Both the position numbers and the translations under genes were made by a program. A DNA stretch of 12,969 nucleotides from Rubrobacter sp. Its GTDB lineage: Bacteria > Actinomycetota > Rubrobacteria > Rubrobacterales > Rubrobacteraceae. The stretch's first letter is position 1. Each line of letters starts with the position of its first letter. Below the pieces are notes generated by a model. The model saw only the letters and a list, made by a program, of their open reading frames with translations, did no database searches and had not been told where the DNA came from. Positions 1-6,327 of the stretch are shown in pieces. Where the stretch lies: contig JADDPY010000083.1 of NCBI GenBank assembly GCA_016781635.1, forward strand, positions 1 through 12,969. The letters are read 5' to 3'.

Positions 1-894
1 ATCGCGAGCGACGCTCCCTCGGGGCTCGTCGCGCCCGCGCTCGAGGCGCTCACCGCCGGCGGCAAGCGCCTCAGGCCGATCCTGATGGTCCTGTGCGCCC
101 GGATGGGGCGTCCGGAGGGGGACGCGCTCCTCACGGCGTCCGCCGCCATCGAGGCGCTTCACACGGCTACCCTGATCCACGACGACGTGGTCGACAAGGC
201 AGCGACGAGGCGTGGTAGGCCGACGACGGTTGCGACCTACGGGCGTGAGATCGCCGTGGCGACCGGTGACTATCTCTTCGCGGAGGCTTTTCACGGGCTC
301 GCTGAGGTCGGGGACCCGAGGCTCGTCCGGGCCTTCGCCGAGGCGTCGATGGGCCTCGCCGAAGGGGAGCTTGAGCAGTACCGCTCTTCGCGCGGAGTGG
401 TCGAGGTCGAGGCGTACCTGGAGCACATCCGGATGAAGACCGCCGGGCTTTTCAGGGCGGCTTGCGTCGCCGGCGGGTCCCTCGGCGGCCTGTCGCTCAA
501 GCAGATAGACGCGCTCTCGACCTACGGGCAGGCCCTGGGGCTCGCCTTTCAGATGTCCGACGACGTGATGGACCTCGTCGGCAAGCCGGGGCTCATGGGC
601 AAGGGCATAGGGACGGACTTGGTCGAGGGCACGGTCACGCTGCCGGTCATCTTCGCCATGAAAGAGGGCGACGCGGCGGCGATCAGGCGGGTCCTCGAAG
701 CCCCAGACCCGGCGCCCGAAGTACTAAAAGCCGGGATCCAAGCCGTCCTCGCGACGGACGCGATCAGGAAGACCGAAGTTTGGGCCCTGGGTGAAGTAGA
801 GGAAGCTATAGAGGGGCTCTCGCTCCTGCCGGATGGGGCGGAGCGTGCGATCCTCGAGGCGATAGCTAGTGAGGTGGTGGGAAGGGATGCTTGA
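1..894 (+). CDS. Trans-polyprenyl diphosphate synthase (5' truncated), probably making the menaquinone prenyl tail
   Basis: The frame is open from base 1, so the true start lies upstream of the window. About 297 residues remain, against a usual length of about 320. Family motifs are visible: GGKRLRP at window residues 20-26, the first aspartate-rich motif DDVVD at 61-65 (bases 181-195) with RRGRPT just after, the second motif SDDVMD (bases 556-573), and a KGIGTDLVEGTVTLP segment. The two aspartate motifs bind Mg2+ and the allylic diphosphate during head-to-tail condensation of isopentenyl diphosphate. The enzyme is cytosolic or membrane-associated. The following mqnA and mqnX-like genes suggest that it makes the menaquinone side chain (hepta- to nonaprenyl). 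Chain length cannot be read with confidence from the motifs. Family assignment is secure; the substrate role is inferred from context. Confidence 0.95.
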   Translation: MASDAPSGLVAPALEALTAGGKRLRPILMVLCARMGRPEGDALLTASAAIEALHTATLIHDDVVDKAATRRGRPTTVATYGREIAVATGDYLFAEAFHGLAEVGDPRLVRAFAEASMGLAEGELEQYRSSRGVVEVEAYLEHIRMKTAGLFRAACVAGGSLGGLSLKQIDALSTYGQALGLAFQMSDDVMDLVGKPGLMGKGIGTDLVEGTVTLPVIFAMKEGDAAAIRRVLEAPDPAPEVLKAGIQAVLATDAIRKTEVWALGEVEEAIEGLSLLPDGAERAILEAIASEVVGRDA

Positions 895-1066
895 GGTAGT
901 AGTGCCACAGGGAATTTCCATGCCCGGGATATGCCAGAAGGGCGACGTAGGCGAAAAGCTTTCATCCGAGGATGGATCGAAACTGCCTGAGTCAAACGAC
1001 ACCACGTGGATGGTCCGCACCGCTTACGAGCGCGACGCGGGCTCGAACGTTCTCCTTAACTCCTAG
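887..1066 (+). CDS. Doubtful small ORF (59 codons) between the prenyl synthase and mqnA
   Basis: An ATG overlaps the end of the prenyl synthase gene (ATGCTTGA, its stop being 892-894) and has a GAGGTGG Shine-Dalgarno-like sequence 9 nt upstream (871-877). The frame ends at a TAG (1064-1066) directly before a GTG of the mqnA frame, and it is in the same frame as mqnA. The predicted peptide is hydrophilic, with no membrane segment, signal peptide or motif I recognise. Codon third positions are less GC-rich than in the neighbouring genes. It could be a real coupled small protein, a leader region, or a chance ORF in a 172-nt spacer. I do not assign a function. Confidence 0.22.
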   Translation: MLEVVVPQGISMPGICQKGDVGEKLSSEDGSKLPESNDTTWMVRTAYERDAGSNVLLNS

Positions 1067-1078
1067 GTGCCGCCGCTC

Positions 1079-1873
1079 ATGCTGCGTGTTGGTTTCGTCG
1101 ACGGTTTAAACTGCCTGCCCCTACGCATGGGTCTCGAAGCTACCGGTGGTCTGGAAGGGGTAGAGCTCGTCGGGGGGACGCCGGCCGAGGTCAACGCCAC
1201 GCTCCTCTCCGGCGCGGTAGAGCTCGGGCTCGTTTCTTCGGTGAGTTGGGACAAGAACCGCGACAAGTTCTGGCGGGTGCCGGGATACGGCATCGCCTCC
1301 GACGGACCGGTGATGGACGTGTTGCTCGCCAAACGGACAGGGCAGACGCTCCGAGAAGCCCGTAGCGTCGCACTGACGAGTGAGGCGGCGACAAGCCACG
1401 GGCTCGCCCGGGTCGTACTGGAGCGTATTTACGGAGCTTCGCCGCGTTACGAAGTCGTCTCGACGCGCCCGGAGTGGGTGCTCGCCGAGTACGATGCGGC
1501 TTTGTTTATCGGAGATACTGCGCTCGAGGTTCAGGGCCTCGGCGGTGTGGAGACCGTGGACCTCGGGGCGGTCTGGGGCGAGTATGCGGCGCTGCCGATG
1601 GTCTACGCCGTCTGGGCGTCGCGTGGAGACCCGGCGAGGTACGGTTTCTGGGCGGATCGCGTCGCGCTCGCCGTCGGTTGGGCGGAAGGTCATCTGGACG
1701 AGGTCGTAGAGGAGGCGCTCCGGCGTGGCGCTCTAGCGATGGCCGACGACCTGAAGAAATATTTCTCCTCCATCGGCTATCGTGTAGGCCTCAGAGAGGT
1801 CGAGGGCTTGAGAAGATACCTGGCTGAGGGCCGGCTCCTGTCCTCGGGCCCTTACGGGAGGGTTAACGCATAA
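1079..1873 (+). CDS. mqnA: Chorismate dehydratase MqnA (futalosine menaquinone pathway)
   Basis: MqnA removes water from chorismate to give 3-enolpyruvoyl-benzoate, the first step of the futalosine route to menaquinone. The 264-residue product has the periplasmic-binding-protein-like VitK2 biosynthesis fold pattern: VGFVDGLNCLPL at the N-terminus, AEVNATLLSGAVELGLVSS at 36-54, an LTSEAATS segment at 99-106, LFIGDTAL at 142-149, DLGAVW at 161-166 and LPMVYAVW at 172-179, then a helical C-terminus. ATG 1079 is chosen because the protein then begins directly at the conserved first strand, and AGGTG lies 9 nt upstream. An in-frame GTG at 1067 would add four residues. It sits between a prenyl diphosphate synthase and an mqnX-like deaminase, all in one direction, which fits a menaquinone operon. 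The related MqnD also belongs to this fold, but the DLG..W and AVW pattern fits MqnA better. Confidence 0.9.
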   Translation: MLRVGFVDGLNCLPLRMGLEATGGLEGVELVGGTPAEVNATLLSGAVELGLVSSVSWDKNRDKFWRVPGYGIASDGPVMDVLLAKRTGQTLREARSVALTSEAATSHGLARVVLERIYGASPRYEVVSTRPEWVLAEYDAALFIGDTALEVQGLGGVETVDLGAVWGEYAALPMVYAVWASRGDPARYGFWADRVALAVGWAEGHLDEVVEEALRRGALAMADDLKKYFSSIGYRVGLREVEGLRRYLAEGRLLSSGPYGRVNA

Positions 1874-1892
1874 TAAGAGCGTGCTCGTCTTT

Positions 1893-1970
1893 CGAAGGCG
1901 CGCCGTCTACGACCGCTTGTGCTGGACCTTGATCGAGTAGAACGCTGTCGGGGGGCCGATACCGCCTTCG
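1893..1970 (+). repeat. 8-bp inverted repeat in the mqnA-mqnX spacer
   Basis: CGAAGGCG (1893-1900) and CGCCTTCG (1963-1970) are exact reverse complements 62 nt apart. They lie in the 121-nt spacer just upstream of the strong Shine-Dalgarno of the amidohydrolase gene. The left arm overlaps the palindrome GGCGCGCC (1897-1904). It might form a leader hairpin, but an 8-bp match in GC-rich DNA can easily be chance. I see no other element or convincing ORF in this spacer. Confidence 0.15.
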
Positions 1971-1994
1971 GCACCATGAAGGAGGAGACCTAAG

Positions 1995-3236
1995 ATGCCA
2001 CAAGAGAGCATACTCGCTGCTGACCTCGTCCTTCCCGTCGCCGTCGGCCCGATACGCGACGGCGCCGTGCTCATCCGCGACGGGCGTATCGCCGCCGTCG
2101 GCCCGTTCGCCGATATCCGGTGCAGTGCTCCAGAGGTAGAGGTACGAAGCTTCGCGGGACATGCGATCGTACCGGGCGCGGTAAACGCTCACGGCCACCT
2201 CGGCTTTCGTAGGAAGGACAAGCCGGCCGGCGCTTCGTTCTCCGTATGGTTGAAGGAGCTCATCTCGAAGCTCCCCGAGAAGGAGTCCTGGACCGCCGGG
2301 GCCGCCCGCGACTCGGCCCGGGAGGCCGTAGAAGCGGGCACCACCTACATGGCCGAATCCTCGCCCTACGGCGAGTGCTTGCCACAGCTCGCGGAGAGCG
2401 GGATGGCCGGCACCGTTCACGCCGAGTTCTTCCCGGGCGACTATCCGGGAATGAGCCCGCAGGAGCGGGTCGATGCCATCTTCGAGAGCGCCCGGAAGAT
2501 GAGCGATGGACTACCGGCGAGGGTGGATTGCCAGGTCAGCGTACACTCCCCTTACACCGTCGATCCCGTGTCGGCGGGGCTCGCGGCCGTCAGGTCTCGG
2601 AAAGAGGGGGGGCGGCTTGCGATCCACCTCTCCGAAAGTCCCGAGGAGGTCGAGTTCATCCTAGAAGGGACGGGCGGTCTCGCGGAGATCTTCGAGAGCG
2701 CCGATTGGAGAGGCCGGGGCATCTCGCCGGTTCAGTACTTCGAGGAGGCGGGCGTTCTCGGATCGAACGTGATAGCCGCGCACCTTGCGACGTCCGTATC
2801 GAAGAACGATCTGGACATCCTGAAGTCCACGAACACGGCAGCGGCACACTGCCCGCGGTCGAACGAGTACCTCGAGTGCGAGGTTTCGCCGGTGCCGGCG
2901 ATGCTGGAGAGGGGCATCAGGGTCGGGATGGGGACGGACGGGCTGTGGAGCAGCCCGAGCCTGAACCTCTTCGAGGAGACGCTCTTCGCCATCCGGTTGC
3001 ACGGCATGGACGGTGCCCTGGGGCTCGAGCTCGCCACCCTCGGTGGTGCCCGGGCGCTCGGTATAGAGGACGAGGCTGGAAGCATCGAGGTCGGGAAGTA
3101 CGCGGACCTCGCGGTCGTGGCTGTAGCCCCCGACGGCGTGGATGCGGAGATGGAGGTTGTCGAGGTCGCGGCGGGTGGCGGGGTCGCGGCGACCGTAGTT
3201 TCCGGAGAGTTCGTATACAATCAAACAAGTTCGTAA
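1995..3236 (+). CDS. mqnX: Amidohydrolase, probable aminodeoxyfutalosine deaminase MqnX
   Basis: A 413-residue metal-dependent amidohydrolase of the ATZ/TRZ/SsnA type. The TIM-barrel metal motifs are in order: VNAHGHLGF (HxH at H66/H68), IHLSES (H211, E214), AAHLAT (H263), AHCPRSN (H285) and GTDGLWSSPSLNLFEE (D315). The N-terminal strands and the GSIEVGKYADL segment near 362-372 form the small beta domain typical of cytosine deaminase-like members. In this family MqnX removes ammonia from 6-amino-6-deoxyfutalosine. Assignment to that substrate rests on the adjacent mqnA and prenyl synthase genes, not on residues specific to it, so another aminohydrolase (for example SsnA-like or atrazine chlorohydrolase-like) remains possible. 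The ATG start is well fixed by AAGGAGGAG at 1979-1987. It is cytosolic. Confidence 0.82.
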   Translation: MPQESILAADLVLPVAVGPIRDGAVLIRDGRIAAVGPFADIRCSAPEVEVRSFAGHAIVPGAVNAHGHLGFRRKDKPAGASFSVWLKELISKLPEKESWTAGAARDSAREAVEAGTTYMAESSPYGECLPQLAESGMAGTVHAEFFPGDYPGMSPQERVDAIFESARKMSDGLPARVDCQVSVHSPYTVDPVSAGLAAVRSRKEGGRLAIHLSESPEEVEFILEGTGGLAEIFESADWRGRGISPVQYFEEAGVLGSNVIAAHLATSVSKNDLDILKSTNTAAAHCPRSNEYLECEVSPVPAMLERGIRVGMGTDGLWSSPSLNLFEETLFAIRLHGMDGALGLELATLGGARALGIEDEAGSIEVGKYADLAVVAVAPDGVDAEMEVVEVAAGGGVAATVVSGEFVYNQTSS

Positions 3237-3260
3237 GAAAGTATTGGGAGACTTGTCGAC

Positions 3261-3938
3261 ATGATGCTCAACCGGGACAAGATCGGCTTGTGGACCAGGA
3301 TCGGCGCGATCGTACTGGCCGCCATTTTCGTCCTGTCAGGCGTGCTGTTCGGCATGACCTCGAACTCGAGCTACAACCTGCTAGATCTGTTCCGCAGCAA
3401 CCCCCAAGGTCAGCAGGCTCAGCCCACGAGCGGCTCGGAGGAGCAGATCGAACGCTCCCGGGCCGAGCTCGAAGAGAACCCCGAGGACCCGAGGCGCATA
3501 AGGCGTCTGGCGGGTCTCTATCTTCAGAACGGCCAGACGGGAGAGGCCGTTAAAGTTCTTGAAGAGGGACGAAAGGTTGCCCCTGACGACCCATCCATAC
3601 CGCTCGTGCTCGCCCAGTCCTACGATCAGCAGGCCCAGGCGCTCACCGACGAGAAGGAGCGCCAGGCCACTTACGTCAAGGCCGGGGACGCCTACGTCGC
3701 TGCGGCGGAGGCCGAGGAGAACGAGCGGAGGGATGCCCAGGCGTACCTCTACGCGGGAGCAGCCTACGAAGGGGCGGGCGACAAGGGGAAAGCGATCCAG
3801 TACTGGAACGAGTACCTGAAGATAGAGCCCGAGGGCGAGCAGGCCGACGCCGTCAAGGAGCGCATCGGTACGTTGCTCAAGGGCGGCGAGACCACCGGGG
3901 CGGCCGGGGCCGGCGCGGAAAACCCGCAGGGGCAATGA
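3261..3938 (+). CDS. Membrane-anchored tetratricopeptide-repeat protein
   Basis: A 225-residue protein with a short basic N-terminus, one hydrophobic segment at about residues 13-32 (signal anchor; no lipobox cysteine), a Gln/Ser-rich linker, then helical repeats. One TPR-like unit covers about 78-110 (LAGLYLQNGQTGEAVKVLEEG) and another about 160-193 (AYLYAGAAYEGAGDKGKAIQYW), with a longer helical insert between them. The C-terminus is Gly/Ala/Glu-rich and probably disordered. TPRs bind partner proteins, so a scaffold role on the outer face of the membrane is likely, but the partner is unknown. It starts 24 nt after the amidohydrolase, with a weak GGGAG upstream; ATG 3264 is an alternative. 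It lies directly before tatA-tatC, which may be coincidence or may point to export or cell-envelope assembly. Confidence 0.8.
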   Translation: MMLNRDKIGLWTRIGAIVLAAIFVLSGVLFGMTSNSSYNLLDLFRSNPQGQQAQPTSGSEEQIERSRAELEENPEDPRRIRRLAGLYLQNGQTGEAVKVLEEGRKVAPDDPSIPLVLAQSYDQQAQALTDEKERQATYVKAGDAYVAAAEAEENERRDAQAYLYAGAAYEGAGDKGKAIQYWNEYLKIEPEGEQADAVKERIGTLLKGGETTGAAGAGAENPQGQ

Positions 3939-3959
3939 TCCACATCTCGACTGGGGGCG

Positions 3960-3965
3960 TATAAT
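3960..3965 (+). promoter_or_regulatory. Candidate -10 box upstream of tatA
   Basis: An exact TATAAT stands in the 63-nt spacer between the TPR gene and tatA. It would place a transcription start near 3972 and give a leader of about 30 nt carrying the AGGAGGA ribosome site. No good -35 hexamer is seen 16-18 nt upstream, so this is a weak call from a single motif. Confidence 0.35.
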
Positions 3966-4001
3966 GGTTGTGACGCGGACGAGGAAGATTAGGAGGAACT
4001 C

Positions 4002-4319
4002 GTGAACCTGGCGTTGATCCCGGGGCTCGGCACGGTAGGGCCGACGGAGCTCATAATAATTCTGGCGATAGTGCTGTTGCTCTTCGGAGCCAAAAAAATA
4101 CCGGAGCTCGCAAAGGGGCTCGGAACCGGTGTTCGGGAGTTCAAGAAAGGGACTTCTGGCGCGGAAGAGAAGAACGAGGTAAAGGGTAAGGACAAGAACG
4201 AGGCCCTCGTCGGTGGCGGCGATGACGAGGACGTTCGTCCGCAGGACTCCAGCGAGGAAGAAGGCGCCGACCTCGCTGCCGAGCGTGCCGCAAAGCGTAC
4301 CGAGCAGCAGCAGCGGTAG
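4002..4319 (+). CDS. tatA: Twin-arginine translocase subunit TatA
   Basis: A 105-residue protein with the TatA/E layout. A short outer N-terminus is followed by one membrane helix (about 15-29, with a polar Glu16 at the position where TatA proteins carry Glu or Gln). Then come the [14 protein letters not shown] hinge and amphipathic helix ending in VREFKKG (about 28-50), and a charged, probably unstructured tail rich in Glu, Asp and Lys. TatA oligomerises to let folded proteins cross the cytoplasmic membrane once TatC has bound a twin-arginine signal peptide. The GTG start is supported by AGGAGGA at 3991-3997. tatC follows 20 nt later. No separate tatB is seen here, so either it lies elsewhere or this TatA serves both roles. 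Confidence 0.95.
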   Translation: MNLALIPGLGTVGPTELIIILAIVLLLFGAKKIPELAKGLGTGVREFKKGTSGAEEKNEVKGKDKNEALVGGGDDEDVRPQDSSEEEGADLAAERAAKRTEQQQR

Positions 4320-4339
4320 AGCAAGCCAGAATTATTTAA

Positions 4340-5218
4340 ATGGCAGGGCGGCTTCGCATACCCGTAGGTCCGCGCGACGAAGCGCGGATGACTCTGATCG
4401 AGCACCTCGAAGAGTTCCGTTCCAGGCTCTTCAAGGTAGCCCTCGCCTTTGTCGTGGCGTGCATCGTTACCTGGATCTTCCGCAGCCAGATCTTTGAGTG
4501 GTTGTTGGATCCTGCAAATCTTGAGAAGCTGACCTTTATGGGCCCTGCGCAGGGCCTTATGACGGACGTAAAGCTGTCTTTATTCTCTGCGTTCTTGCTT
4601 ACGGTCCCCGTGGTTATCTATCATGCGTGGATGTTCGTCGCCCCGGCCGTTGGTGAGGTGGGGCGCGCGTTCACATACGTGATCGTTACCCTCTCCTCTC
4701 TACTTTTTCTTGCAGGAGTTGCCTTCGGCTACTATGCGATTCTGCCGGTGGGCTTGCAGTTCCTGCTCGACTACGAGAGCGATCGGTTCGAGGCGTTGCC
4801 CACGGCCGACACCTACCTGCCGTTTATAACGCGCACCCTGCTTGCGGCCGGGATCGTCTTCGAGCTACCAGCGGCGACCTATGTGGGGGCGAAGCTCGGG
4901 CTTATCACAGCGCCAGTCCTCAGACGGTTCCGTAAGCACGCACTTATCGTTAACGCCGTGGTGGCCGCCGCCCTTACCCCAAGCCCGGACCCGTTCAGCA
5001 TGGTATTGATGGCCGTGCCCCTCGCGGTTATGTACGAGCTCAGCATTATCATCGCCCGCTTCGTGAACCCCATGGTCGAGCACGAGGAGGCGATGGAGCA
5101 CTCTCCGCTCTCCGACCACCTCCCCGGCGACGAGGACGATGCTCGACGGGACGATGACCCGGACGAGCGCTCCGATGCTCGACGGGACGACAAGCCCGCG
5201 CCGGAACGGGATCTTTAA
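4340..5218 (+). CDS. tatC: Twin-arginine translocase subunit TatC
   Basis: A 292-residue polytopic membrane protein, the Tat receptor for twin-arginine signal peptides. The conserved cytoplasmic N-terminal motif is TLIEHLEEFRSRL (18-30; E25 and R27 match the signal-binding Glu and Arg of E. coli TatC). A buried glutamate sits in GIVFELPAA (E175), and LTPSPDPFSMVL (212-223) matches the family TPxPD motif. Six hydrophobic segments fit the family topology. The C-terminus carries an unusually long, highly charged tail from about residue 246, with two DARRDD units. ATG 4340 has no Shine-Dalgarno and sits in an AT-rich patch. ATG 4388, just before TLIEHLEE, is an alternative start that would remove 16 residues. 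Cotranscription with tatA is likely. Confidence 0.95.
   Translation: MAGRLRIPVGPRDEARMTLIEHLEEFRSRLFKVALAFVVACIVTWIFRSQIFEWLLDPANLEKLTFMGPAQGLMTDVKLSLFSAFLLTVPVVIYHAWMFVAPAVGEVGRAFTYVIVTLSSLLFLAGVAFGYYAILPVGLQFLLDYESDRFEALPTADTYLPFITRTLLAAGIVFELPAATYVGAKLGLITAPVLRRFRKHALIVNAVVAAALTPSPDPFSMVLMAVPLAVMYELSIIIARFVNPMVEHEEAMEHSPLSDHLPGDEDDARRDDDPDERSDARRDDKPAPERDL
4541..4556 (+). repeat. 16-bp perfect palindrome inside tatC
   Basis: GGCCCTGCGCAGGGCC is a perfect palindrome and could fold as a 6-bp stem with a GCGC loop in the mRNA. It encodes GPAQGL near TatC residues 68-73. It is probably a by-product of GC-rich coding sequence, though a protein-binding site is not excluded. Confidence 0.3.
5138..5190 (+). 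repeat. Two 17-bp direct repeats in the tatC 3' end
   Basis: GATGCTCGACGGGACGA occurs at 5138-5154 and again at 5174-5190, 36 bp apart start to start and in frame. Each copy encodes a DARRDD unit of the charged C-terminal tail of TatC. The exact match at DNA level suggests a recent short duplication and a site prone to length change. Confidence 0.8.
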
Positions 5219-5257
5219 CCCTCCTCGCAAGTTCCTCGTTGGAGTACCTCCCGCAGT

Positions 5258-5295
5258 GCTCTCTGAAACCGCTCTTGTAACGGGTTGCAGAGAGC
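5258..5295 (+). other. Hairpin 1 in the tatC-ubiA spacer
   Basis: GCTCTCTG (5258-5265) pairs exactly with CAGAGAGC (5288-5295). Inside, after one A-G mismatch, AACC pairs with GGTT, leaving a 12-nt loop. No T-run follows, so it does not look like a classic intrinsic terminator. It could mark the end of the tatA-tatC transcript, protect its 3' end, or be part of a structured leader for the next gene. Confidence 0.4.
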
Positions 5296-5368
5296 GGCAA
5301 TATTCCCCCGGCTGCCTTCCTGGTGACTAGTCCAACTTCCGGCACCGGGTGTTGAGAAGGTCAGGGTC

Positions 5369-5397
5369 GGCTTCTCGCTTACCCCAAGCGAGAAGCC
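5369..5397 (+). terminator. Strong hairpin 2 before ubiA, possible terminator or leader structure
   Basis: GGCTTCTCGCTT (5369-5380) and AAGCGAGAAGCC (5386-5397) form a perfect 12-bp stem with an ACCCC loop. A T-rich stretch (TTTTTGTTCTTTTT) begins about 10 nt after the stem and runs up to the next gene's GTG start. The offset T-tract makes it an imperfect intrinsic terminator. Its position 24 nt before the start codon also allows a role in attenuation or in blocking ribosome access. The stem itself is certain; the function is not. Confidence 0.5.
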
Positions 5398-5421
5398 AGG
5401 GGCAGACTTTTTGTTCTTTTT

Positions 5422-6318
5422 GTGGTAGAACCCCGTCTCGTGGAAGCGGGTGGAAGCATAGGGAGTCCGGCGGCCTTTATACGGCTTGTCCGCCCCAAGC
5501 AGTGGACAAAGAACGGTTTTGTCCTTGCCGGGGTGGTCTTTGCTGGCGAAGCTTTGGATATTTCGAGCATCGTACCGGCCCTCCTTGCGTTTGTAGCTTT
5601 TTGCGCGCTCTCGGGGTCGGTGTACGCGGTGAACGACGTTCTGGACGTCGAAGAGGATCGTGGGCACCCGGAGAAGAGCAAGAGGCCGGTGGCGAGCGGT
5701 GAGATCCCGGTCCCGCTGGCCGCTATCTATGCCGCCCTTCTGGGCGCCGCAGGTCTTAGCCTGGCGTTTTTCGTGGCCCCCGGGGTGGGGCTCGCGGGGG
5801 TTGCGTATCTCCTGCTGCAGGCTCTCTATTCGCCCATCCTCAAGCACGTGGCGATTCTGGACGTAATGAGCATCTCTGCGGGCTTCGTGCTGCGGGCGCT
5901 CGCCGGGGTGGCGGCAGTGGCAGAAGCCATCTCTCCCTGGCTTATAGTTTGCACCGGGCTTTTGACGCTATTTCTGGGCTTCTCCAAACGGCGCCACGAG
6001 CTGGCCGCCCTCGGGGAGGACGCGATCGTCCACCGGAGGAACCTCAAGGACTACTCCATAGAGATGCTCGACCAGATGATGAACATCATGGTTGCGGCGA
6101 CGATCATCGCCTACGCGATGTACACGTTCTTCGCCCACGAGGACAGGCTGATGATGGCTAGCATCCCGTTTGTGGTCTACGGGATTTTTCGTTATATGCT
6201 GCTCGTCCACCGCAACGGCGGCGGTAATCCGGACACGCTGCTCCTCCAGGACAGGCCGCTCCAGATCACGCTGGTCCTCTTTCTGGCCGTGGTCATGTCC
6301 GTCATCTACTTCTTTTAG
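5422..6318 (+). CDS. UbiA-family prenyltransferase, decaprenyl-phosphate phosphoribosyltransferase-like
   Basis: A 298-residue polytopic membrane enzyme of the UbiA superfamily. The N-terminal LVRPKQWTKN (22-31) and the metal-binding NDVLDVEEDR (71-80), followed by GHPEKSKRP, match the subgroup that includes mycobacterial Rv3806c, which transfers phosphoribose from PRPP to decaprenyl phosphate. The second conserved region reads YSPILKHVAILD (136-147), followed by LGFSKRRHEL and YSIEMLDQMM. In mycobacteria this step leads to the decaprenyl-phosphoryl-arabinose donor for wall arabinan. Here the substrate is inferred. Other phosphoprenol or quinone substrates are possible, though quinone prenyltransferases usually lack the KSKRP and SKRRHE signatures. 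The GTG start has no Shine-Dalgarno and follows a T-rich run; GTG 5440 is an alternative. A flippase-like gene follows 9 nt later. Confidence 0.85.
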   Translation: MVEPRLVEAGGSIGSPAAFIRLVRPKQWTKNGFVLAGVVFAGEALDISSIVPALLAFVAFCALSGSVYAVNDVLDVEEDRGHPEKSKRPVASGEIPVPLAAIYAALLGAAGLSLAFFVAPGVGLAGVAYLLLQALYSPILKHVAILDVMSISAGFVLRALAGVAAVAEAISPWLIVCTGLLTLFLGFSKRRHELAALGEDAIVHRRNLKDYSIEMLDQMMNIMVAATIIAYAMYTFFAHEDRLMMASIPFVVYGIFRYMLLVHRNGGGNPDTLLLQDRPLQITLVLFLAVVMSVIYFF

Positions 6319-6327
6319 CGCAGCCTC

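Noticed and set aside
1881..1940. GTG-started 19-codon ORF in the mqnA-mqnX spacer
   Set aside because: It is very short, has no ribosome site, and nothing in it supports coding.
3209..3236. TATACAAT (3214-3221) and a repeated AGTTCGTA near the end of mqnX as a promoter for the TPR gene
   Set aside because: There is no -35 at the right spacing, and the sequence is constrained as coding. The short repeat is within chance.
2246..3553. 435-codon plus-strand frame overlapping the amidohydrolase and TPR genes
   Set aside because: The translation is an Arg/Gly-rich shadow with no domain. Both overlapped genes are well supported in their own frames.
5219..5421. A 6C-type actinobacterial RNA in the tatC-ubiA spacer
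   Set aside because: C-rich stretches and two stems are present, but I could not match the paired C-rich loops of that RNA class.
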